The notes beneath the pieces were generated by a model that saw only the letters and a list, made by a program, of their open reading frames with translations, searched no databases and was not told the origin of the DNA. The translations under genes and the position numbers were made by a program. Source: an uncultured Opitutia bacterium (GTDB lineage Bacteria > Verrucomicrobiota > Verrucomicrobiia > Opitutales > UBA953). Taken from it: a DNA stretch of 18,971 bases. Of the stretch, positions 14,101-18,971 are shown piece after piece. Location of the stretch: positions 1-18,971 of the forward strand of contig CALNBE010000139.1 in assembly GCA_937874455.1 (NCBI GenBank), read 5' to 3'. Each line of letters begins with the position of its first letter. Position 1 is the first letter of the stretch.

Positions 14101-15498
14101 ATGAAAATGCCCATGCCGATTTCGCGAGAGCAAACATGGTGGGGCTGTTGCCCAGTGATCCTGCTGGCGCTGCTGTTTGCCGAAATTCCTGTTGGCGCAA
14201 AGGAAATTTTGCCAACGGCGGCGCGCGGTCCCGTGGCGGCGAACTGGGAGGAGGCGCTGGCCCGGATGCGTCCCTTGCCCCAAGCGAAACAGGTGGAGCC
14301 GGTGGATGCGCGGGAGTTGAAAGGAAAAGTGATGGTCGGCTATCAAGGCTGGTTTGCCGCGGCGGGCGACGGCTCGGGCATGGGCTGGGTGCATTACGGC
14401 GACGGAAAATTTGCGCCCGGAAATTTGACCATTGAGGCGTGGCCGGAGATGCGGGAGGCCGGGGCGGAAGAATCTTATGCGACGGCGTTTCGTTTGAAAG
14501 ACGGCCAGACGGCGCGGGTGTTCAGCAGTTATCATCCCGCGACCGTGGACCGGCATTTTCGCTGGATGAAGGAGCACGGCATCGACGGAGTTTTCCTGCA
14601 ACGATTCGTCGCCTATTTGCGCGAGCCGCGCCTGTACGATTTTCGCACTGCGGTGACGGACAACGTGCGGATCAGCGCCCGACGGCACGGGCGGACCTGG
14701 GCGATGATGTATGATTTGAGTGGGATGCAGCCGAAGGACGGTGATGTGGAGCGGGTGATGGAGGATTGGAAGCGGCTGGTGGACCGGATGGAAATCACCC
14801 GCGATCCCGGATACCAGCGGAGCGGAGGAAAACCGCTGGTGGCGTTGTGGGGCGCGGGGTTCAACGACGGGCGCCAGTATGGTGTGGCGGAAGTGGCCCG
14901 GCTGGTGGATTTTTTGCAAAAGGATCCGGTTTATGGCGGCAACGCGGTGATGCTGGGCGTGCCGTTTGGCTGGCGCGAAGGAAATCGGGACGCGGTATCC
15001 GATCCCGCCTTGCAGGCGTTGTGCGCTCGGGTGGAGGTGGTCAGCCCGTGGAGCGTGGGCCGCTATCGGAACGCGGAGGAATTTTTGCGGGGAATGGCGC
15101 GCGGGCCGCAGGCGGATTTGCGTTGGTGCGCGGAGCGAAAGGTTGCCTACCTGCCGGTGATTTTCCCCGGATTCAGCTGGCAGAATTTGATGCGGCAGCG
15201 GGGAAACCCTCCCGGCGAACCGATCCCGCGCGGGAACGGGGATTTCTTTTGGACCCAGGGCCGGGAGTTGATCGGAGCAGGCGCGCAGATGTTGTATGTG
15301 GCGATGTTCGACGAGTTGGATGAAGGCACGGCGATTTTGCAGATCAGCAATGAGCCGCCAGCGAGCGGGGATCATTTTGTGACCAACGGTAGCCAGCCGG
15401 AGGACCATTACCTCTGGTTGACCGGCCAGTTGGGGAAGGCGTTGCGCGAAGGAAAAATTCCTCCGCGGCAGCAGCCAGTGCGAAAGCGCGGAAAATAA
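14101..15498 (+). CDS. Secreted GH71/99-like glycoside hydrolase family protein
   Basis: This 465-residue protein has a signal peptide (about 1-33, hydrophobic core PVILLALLFAEIPVGA) and a single domain. Its start, KGKVMVGYQGWFAAAGDGSG (75-94) followed by GWVHYGDGKF, is the signature of the uncharacterised proteins annotated as GH71/99-like or xylosidase/arabinosidase. Downstream blocks fit the family: VFSSYHPATVDRHFRWMKEH, GIDGVFLQRFV, RTWAMMYDLSGM, GYQRSGGKPLVALWGAGFND and MLYVAMFDELDEGTAI. A (beta/alpha)8 barrel with carboxylate catalysis is likely. GH99 members cleave alpha-mannan internally, so a link to the upstream GH92 exo-mannosidase is attractive but unproven. The ATG at 14101 starts the signal peptide; a TTG at 14041 is less likely. 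It has its own transcription unit, as the GH92 terminator separates them. Confidence 0.82.
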   Translation: MKMPMPISREQTWWGCCPVILLALLFAEIPVGAKEILPTAARGPVAANWEEALARMRPLPQAKQVEPVDARELKGKVMVGYQGWFAAAGDGSGMGWVHYGDGKFAPGNLTIEAWPEMREAGAEESYATAFRLKDGQTARVFSSYHPATVDRHFRWMKEHGIDGVFLQRFVAYLREPRLYDFRTAVTDNVRISARRHGRTWAMMYDLSGMQPKDGDVERVMEDWKRLVDRMEITRDPGYQRSGGKPLVALWGAGFNDGRQYGVAEVARLVDFLQKDPVYGGNAVMLGVPFGWREGNRDAVSDPALQALCARVEVVSPWSVGRYRNAEEFLRGMARGPQADLRWCAERKVAYLPVIFPGFSWQNLMRQRGNPPGEPIPRGNGDFFWTQGRELIGAGAQMLYVAMFDELDEGTAILQISNEPPASGDHFVTNGSQPEDHYLWLTGQLGKALREGKIPPRQQPVRKRGK

Positions 15499-15544
15499 TC
15501 GGCGGCGGACGAGCGGCGGCATTGACCGGAAAAAGGGGGAGTTT

Positions 15545-17347
15545 ATGGAAAGCGGGATGCCGAATTTTACCGGAAGCGTAAAAACGAAGCCATCGACCCG
15601 TTGCGGGGCGGTGAAAATCGCAGTGCGCGGGTCTTCACTAGTCAGCCATGTGTTTACGGTGATCGGCGGATTGTTTTTCTGCGCGGTTGCCTCGGTTTTG
15701 CTGTGGGTGCTGTTTTCTGGCCCGGTATGGGATTTTGTGGCGTCAAGAACCTGGGAGGAAACTCCGGCGGTGGTGGCGCGGTGCGAGGTGGTGGAGGCGA
15801 AAAATGGCGCGGAATTCCAGTTGTTGCTGGAGTATAGCTATCAATTTGCCGGTGCGGCACACACTGGGAGGAAAGTTGACATAGGCGTCAACGAAGGGCC
15901 GGAGACCGGAAGCCATGCGGAAATGAGCGAGACGGCGGAACGTTATCCGGTGGGAAAGGAAATGGTATGTTGGGTGAATCCCGAACGACCGGAGGAAGTG
16001 GTGTTGGATCGGAGTTTTCCTTGGATGGTGGTGCCGATTTTCTTGTTTGTGACGCCCTTTGGGCTGATTGGGCTGGCGCAGGTTGCCTACGGCCTTGGAT
16101 TTTTTGCTTGGTGGAAAAAGCGGCGGGAGGCGCGACGGGCAAAGGAAATGGCCGACAATCCTTTTGTTGGCGCAGCGAAAACGGCGGAGGAAAATTCGCC
16201 GGAGAAAGGGAAAGCAGGCAGATTGCCGATGCAGTGGTTTTTGCGACTTTTTGGGATTCCCTTTGCGGCGGCGGGGTTGTTTGTGCTGTCGCTCGGCATC
16301 CGGGAGGAAACGGCTTTGCAGCGCAGTCAGGATTGGGTGGAAACGCCCTGCGAGGTGCTGAAAAGCTTGGTGAAGCGCAGCAGCGGATCAAAGAAGAGCA
16401 CCTACTCGGTTTATGTGCGGTATCGTTACGTCTGGGAGGGAAAGGAAATGCTGGGCGAGCGGTATAATTTTTCCTCGGGCAGCGACAGCGAATATGAGCC
16501 GAAAAAGGCGGCGGTGAGAAATTATCCGGCAGGGAAAAAGACCGTGTGCTGGGTGAATCCTGCGCAGCCGTCCGAAGCGGTGTTGGTGCGGGAGCGGGGT
16601 GATTTGTGGATTTTGCCGTGGGGCCTCGGGGTGGTCTTTACGCTGGTGGGGAGCGGGATTTTTTTTGGCAGCTTTTTCATGAACCGGAAGCGACGTTTTG
16701 CCGCGGAGGAAATGCAACGAAGCGGCCCGCTGCCGGTGCGAGGACGTCCGGCGGGGAAATTTTGGGCGGGGCTGGCTTTTGCTGCTTTTTGGAACGGGTT
16801 TGTCTCGATTTTCACGGTTCTCGCGGTGCAACAATACCGGGCAGGGGAAATGGAGTGGTTCTTGTTCGGGTTTGTCGGCCTGTTTCAATTGATCGGGATT
16901 TTGCTGGCAGTCCGGGCGCTGTGGCTGGCGTTGGCTCTGTTGGGAGCGCGTTTGACGGTCACGGCAAAGCGAGTGGTGGCGCGCGGGGAAAAGGTGCCGA
17001 TCGGCTGGGAATTTTCCAAGGAACCGCACGGCGTGGGGTCGTTCAAGCTGCGGGCGGAATGTGTCCGCGTCCATGTTGACGGCAACGCGCAGGAGCGAAA
17101 ACAGGAGGAGGAAATCGTCCTCAGGATCCCGATTCTGGAGCGGGAGGATGGGCAAATTTTCCTGCGCGGGGATGCGGCATTTTCGATTCCGGAGTCGGCC
17201 CGATCCTCCAGCAACCCGGAGGAAATCGTCACCGGTCTGGCCATGTCAAAATTGGGCGAGGAACGATTTTTCTGGCAAATTGTCGCCGAGGTAAAACACC
17301 GCCGCCGCCCGGTGCAGGTCTGGAAATTTGGCCTCGGCGTGCGCTAG
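15545..17347 (+). CDS. Membrane protein with two DUF3592 domains
   Basis: This 600-residue protein carries two copies of the DUF3592 pattern. Copy A spans about residues 69-155 (TWEETPAVVARCEVVE, then YPVGKEMVCWVNPERPEEVVL). Copy B spans about 263-349 (DWVETPCEVLKSLVK, then YPAGKKTVCWVNPAQPSEAVL). The CWVNP motif is at 142-146 and 335-339. Hydrophobic helices flank them at about 34-60, 157-185, 231-252, 355-379, 408-430 and 440-475, so each soluble domain sits between two membrane hairpins. The C-terminal 120 residues are a separate soluble region ending VWKFGLGVR. The function of DUF3592 is unknown; GTG/ATG choices are limited, and ATG 15545 has a good Shine-Dalgarno (GGGGGAG, 15535-15541). 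It follows the GH71/99-like gene by 46 bp and may be co-transcribed with it. Confidence 0.83.
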   Translation: MESGMPNFTGSVKTKPSTRCGAVKIAVRGSSLVSHVFTVIGGLFFCAVASVLLWVLFSGPVWDFVASRTWEETPAVVARCEVVEAKNGAEFQLLLEYSYQFAGAAHTGRKVDIGVNEGPETGSHAEMSETAERYPVGKEMVCWVNPERPEEVVLDRSFPWMVVPIFLFVTPFGLIGLAQVAYGLGFFAWWKKRREARRAKEMADNPFVGAAKTAEENSPEKGKAGRLPMQWFLRLFGIPFAAAGLFVLSLGIREETALQRSQDWVETPCEVLKSLVKRSSGSKKSTYSVYVRYRYVWEGKEMLGERYNFSSGSDSEYEPKKAAVRNYPAGKKTVCWVNPAQPSEAVLVRERGDLWILPWGLGVVFTLVGSGIFFGSFFMNRKRRFAAEEMQRSGPLPVRGRPAGKFWAGLAFAAFWNGFVSIFTVLAVQQYRAGEMEWFLFGFVGLFQLIGILLAVRALWLALALLGARLTVTAKRVVARGEKVPIGWEFSKEPHGVGSFKLRAECVRVHVDGNAQERKQEEEIVLRIPILEREDGQIFLRGDAAFSIPESARSSSNPEEIVTGLAMSKLGEERFFWQIVAEVKHRRRPVQVWKFGLGVR

Positions 17348-17426
17348 GTTGGGCGAGCGGGCGCGGAAGAAACTTTTAACGGAGAAGGCAAAATTGTCGG
17401 AAGGAAACGCGCTCGGTCAGCAGTGA

Positions 17427-17687
17427 TTATTTTTCGTAGTGGTAACGCAATTGGGCGATCCAGAGTTCGTTGCCGGAAACCCGGTAAACAAAGCGATGTT
17501 CTTCGGTGATGCGACGGGACCAATAACCGGCGAGCGCGTGACGGAGCGGCTCGGGTTTGCCGAGGCCTGAGGCGGGGTGGCGCACCGTGTCCTTGAGCAA
17601 TTGGTGGATGCGTTTGAGCACCTTGCGATCTGTCGCCAGCCAGTATTGATAATCCTCCCAGCTTTGCGGCGAGAAAACGAGGTTCAT
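17427..17687 (-). CDS. yoeB: YoeB-family toxin (ribosome-dependent mRNA endonuclease)
   Basis: This 86-residue protein matches YoeB/Txe nearly end to end: FSPQSWEDYQYWLATDRKVL at the start, then GKPEPLRHALAGYWSRRITE and EHRFVYRV, ending LRYHYEK. The conserved catalytic set of the family is visible as Glu in PEPL, Arg in SRRI, and the terminal HYEK tail with His and Tyr. YoeB binds the ribosomal A site and cleaves mRNA when freed from YefM. It overlaps the upstream antitoxin gene by 4 bp, the usual translational coupling. It is convergent with the DUF3592 gene. Confidence 0.95.
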   Translation of the reverse strand: MNLVFSPQSWEDYQYWLATDRKVLKRIHQLLKDTVRHPASGLGKPEPLRHALAGYWSRRITEEHRFVYRVSGNELWIAQLRYHYEK

Positions 17688-17941
17688 GACTCCAAATCGA
17701 TCTGGCGAGTTTTTCCTTTGCCGGATTCGAGTGCGGCGATGGAGGCGAGCAGCCGCTGGGTATTGGCGGGCGAGCGCAGGAGGTGGGATGTGGCTTCGAG
17801 CGCCTCAAATTCCTCCAAGGAAAGCATGACCACGGCTTGATCCCGTTTGCGGGTGATGATGACCGGAGTACGGTCGCGGCAGACCTGATCCATGGTGGAA
17901 GCCAAATTTTCCCGGGCGGCAGTGTAAGTGATGGCGTTCAT
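17684..17941 (-). CDS. yefM: YefM-family antitoxin
   Basis: This 85-residue partner of YoeB is in the Phd/YefM family. The N-terminal DNA-binding and dimerisation part reads MNAITYTAARENLASTMDQV and is followed by TPVIITRKRDQAVVMLSLEE FEAL. The C-terminal residues (about 55-85, TQRLLASIAALESGKGK) would wrap the toxin. It lies upstream of yoeB with a 4-bp overlap, so the antitoxin is made first. Such proteins repress their own promoter, and an inverted repeat directly before the start (17942-17961) is a good operator candidate. No sign of damage. Confidence 0.94.
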   Translation of the reverse strand: MNAITYTAARENLASTMDQVCRDRTPVIITRKRDQAVVMLSLEEFEALEATSHLLRSPANTQRLLASIAALESGKGKTRQIDLES

Positions 17942-17978
17942 CTGGACGGAATACTGTCCAGTTTTTGGGCTGGGTCAA
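17942..17978 (-). promoter_or_regulatory. Candidate yefM-yoeB promoter and autoregulatory operator
   Basis: CTGGAC (17942-17947) and GTCCAG (17956-17961) are inverted around an 8-nt spacer and lie immediately before the yefM start. On the minus strand a TTGACC -35-like hexamer (17973-17978) and a GTATTC/TATTCC -10-like hexamer (17948-17954) are 18-19 bp apart, and the -10 lies inside the palindrome. This layout fits repression by YefM or YefM-YoeB; the motif is not the TGTACA seen in the E. coli operator. Confidence 0.45.
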
Positions 17979-17983
17979 GTGCT

Positions 17984-18154
17984 AGGGAGGAGAACGAACC
18001 AAGCGATTTTGACCGCTTTGATTTCCTCCGCCAAGACGGCGAACTCTGGTTTTTAGAACTCAATCCCAACGGCCAATGGGCCTGGCTGGATGATTACAGC
18101 GAAGTGAACTTGGTGGATCTGGTGTGCGAGGAATTGCGGCGGGCGGTGGCTTGA
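17984..18154 (+). pseudogene. 3' remnant of an ATP-grasp peptide ligase (MvdC/MvdD-like)
   Basis: The frame ending with TGA at 18154 encodes RFDFLRQDGELWFLELNPNG followed by QWAWLDDYSEVNLVDLVCEE. This matches the C-terminal end of RimK-like ATP-grasp ligases of the graspetide (microviridin-type) group, where the pattern is DFxxxxDGExxFLExNPNGQWxWxE; Glu and Asn of the ELNPNG block would bind Mg-ATP. Homology starts at about 17990; upstream the frame runs antisense through yefM, and no start codon or N-terminal two-thirds exists. It lies in opposite orientation between two toxin-antitoxin modules. It looks like a gene truncated by arrival of the YefM-YoeB module or by deletion. No precursor-peptide gene is visible. 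Confidence 0.7.
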
Positions 18155-18200
18155 CCGCGAGGAGGATTTTCCTTTGCGGCCTCAGGAGATTGTAGGTTTT

Positions 18201-18425
18201 TCAGCGAAAACTTTCGAAATCTTCCACGCTCATTTCAGCATCCCGAAGGATTTTAAGAAATAGGCCGGTGCCGATAACTTCTCCGGCATGAACGGGGACC
18301 ACAGTGGAGCGTCCATCAGGATGTCGGAGGAAGTGATGGCTTCCCTTGACGCGGAGGATTTCAAATCCTGCTTTCCGGAGCGCGGCGATAATTTCACGTC
18401 CTTTCAGGCGTGGCGTCTTGGGCAT
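18201..18425 (-). CDS. hicA: HicA-family toxin (mRNA interferase)
   Basis: This 74-residue protein has a dsRBD-like HicA fold: KGREIIAALRKAGFEILRVK at 8-27, then GSHHFLRHPDGRSTVVPVHA, with the catalytic His in GSHH. It ends in GTGLFLKILRDAEMSVEDF, the typical closing helix. HicA cleaves mRNA and is neutralised by HicB. The start ATG at 18425 lies 3 bp after the hicB stop, so the two are one operon in hicBA order. The length matches the family. Confidence 0.94.
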   Translation of the reverse strand: MPKTPRLKGREIIAALRKAGFEILRVKGSHHFLRHPDGRSTVVPVHAGEVIGTGLFLKILRDAEMSVEDFESFR

Positions 18426-18428
18426 GGT

Positions 18429-18647
18429 TCAGACTGTGATACGTTGTACCCCGAGAAATTCTGGTGACTCAATTTCCTCTGATTCGACTTCCAGGCAAAG
18501 ATCAATCGCCTCGCGAACCCGCTTCATCAGCAGATCCAACGATTTGGCCTGGGTGTGGCAGCCGCGCAGTTCGGGAACCGAGGCCACAAAGAATCCGTCG
18601 GTGTCCTTTTCGATGATTACATTGAAACTGCGCGGGTGTCGTTTCAT
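18429..18647 (-). CDS. hicB: HicB-family antitoxin
   Basis: This 72-residue protein has the HicB partial RNase-H-like fold: FNVIIEKDTDGFFVASVPEL (8-27), then RGCHTQAKSLDLLMKRVREA, with the family signature of VPELxGCxTxGxxxxEAxxxxxEAI (here LLMKRVREAIDL). It is the short form, with no separate C-terminal DNA-binding domain, so autoregulation may depend on other features. A TTGACA hexamer (18677-18682 on the minus strand) about 30 bp upstream could be its -35, but I see no convincing -10. It lies 62 bp downstream of the nrdJ stop in the same orientation, so read-through from nrdJ is possible. Confidence 0.93.
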   Translation of the reverse strand: MKRHPRSFNVIIEKDTDGFFVASVPELRGCHTQAKSLDLLMKRVREAIDLCLEVESEEIESPEFLGVQRITV

Positions 18648-18709
18648 GGAAGCAAGGTCGTGAGTTTGGATCGAAGTGTCAAGCTGCCGACTCTTTCACG
18701 TCATCCAAC

Positions 18710-18971
18710 TTACACGATTTCGCAGGCGCCGCCGGCGCAGGCGACGACTTCCTTGAGGGCGGTGTTGTCGGTGGTTTCGTGGAGAGTGGTGTAGTCGACC
18801 GGGATGTAGTTGAGGGCGTCCCAGCGGGCCTGGTCGGCGTCGGTGACGACGGCCTCGTTGGGAGCCTGGGCGTAAACTTTGTCGCCGGTGTAGGGCAGGA
18901 GGGAGACGCCGGTGAAGTAGCCGCGGTTTTCCCAGATGAAGCTGCAAACTTCCTCCCATTCCTCGGGGCGG
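18710..18971 (-). CDS. nrdJ: Adenosylcobalamin-dependent ribonucleoside-triphosphate reductase, C-terminal end (partial)
   Basis: Minus-strand frame open to the right edge, stop TAA at 18710-18712, with 87 codons visible. It reads RPEEWEEVCSFIWENRGYFT, GVSLLPYTGDKVYAQAPNEA, a variable section and a tail ending ALKEVVACAGGACEIV. The Gly-Val-Ser-Leu-Leu-Pro-Tyr segment and the tail with a C-x4-C pair (CAGGAC) match the monomeric class II reductase (Lactobacillus RTPR type), whose tail cysteines re-reduce the active site. The enzyme makes dNTPs from NTPs using vitamin B12 coenzyme. Only the end is present, so the active-site residues cannot be checked, and any cobalamin riboswitch would lie outside the window. 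The other minus-strand frame here gives a basic, low-complexity shadow. Confidence 0.82.
   Translation of the reverse strand, partial: RPEEWEEVCSFIWENRGYFTGVSLLPYTGDKVYAQAPNEAVVTDADQARWDALNYIPVDYTTLHETTDNTALKEVVACAGGACEIV

Noticed and set aside
13867..15522. 551-codon minus-strand frame over the GH71/99-like gene
   Set aside because: Antisense to a secreted glycosidase with multiple family motifs; its translation is His/Arg/Pro-rich with no family pattern.
18696..18959. 87-codon minus-strand frame rich in Arg, His and Pro
   Set aside because: Another frame on the same strand gives the NrdJ C-terminus with its C-x4-C tail.

Overview
The window looks like a chromosomal segment of a GC-rich member of the Verrucomicrobiota, probably class Opitutae. 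This is inference from gene content: HAF-repeat exported protein, GH71/99-like and GH92 glycosidases, tandem DUF3592 protein, orphan PstS, and a class II (B12-dependent) ribonucleotide reductase of the C-x4-C tail type. No rRNA, phage or insertion-sequence gene is visible. No stretch longer than about 300 bases lacks a gene or gene remnant.

Layout. 1-718 (minus): 5' part of an exported HAF-repeat protein built of exact 132-bp units. 976-1050 (minus): a CAU-anticodon tRNA. 1182-2207 (+): a family-4-like uracil-DNA glycosylase. 2251-3114 (minus): an EamA/DMT permease, convergent with it. 3195-3716 (+): an unrecognised small protein. 3811-4785 (+): orphan PstS with a striking hairpin over its start codon. 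4914-5585 (minus): a YugP-type membrane metallopeptidase homologue that has lost its zinc site. 5703-11413 (+): a run of co-directional housekeeping genes (RdgB-type ITPase, thioesterase, Der GTPase, Fmt, 6-phosphogluconolactonase, ExbB, ExbD). 11623-13906 (+): a GH92 alpha-mannosidase split by a frameshift and closed by a clear terminator. 14101-15498 (+): a secreted GH71/99-like protein. 15545-17347 (+): a membrane protein with two DUF3592 domains. 17427-18647 (minus): two toxin-antitoxin modules (YefM-YoeB and HicBA) around a 3' remnant of an ATP-grasp peptide ligase. 18710-18971 (minus): the 3' end of nrdJ.

How the genes may work together. Der, Fmt and the tRNA serve translation; the ITPase and uracil glycosylase protect the nucleotide pool and DNA; ExbB/ExbD would energise outer-membrane transport with a TonB encoded elsewhere. 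GH92 and the GH71/99-like protein are both secreted and may act on alpha-mannosidic glycans, but only GH92 has a firm substrate class.

The strongest unexplained signal is not a gene. Two related short motifs, GCGGAGGAAAtttcc and GCGCAAAGGAAAtttcc (cores GGAGGAAA and AAAGGAAA), occur far more often than chance in genes and intergenic DNA, in all three reading frames, sometimes as perfect palindromes, as hairpins between genes and as a 16-bp tandem array between der and fmt. This resembles a genome-wide interspersed oligonucleotide such as cyanobacterial HIP1 rather than codon usage.
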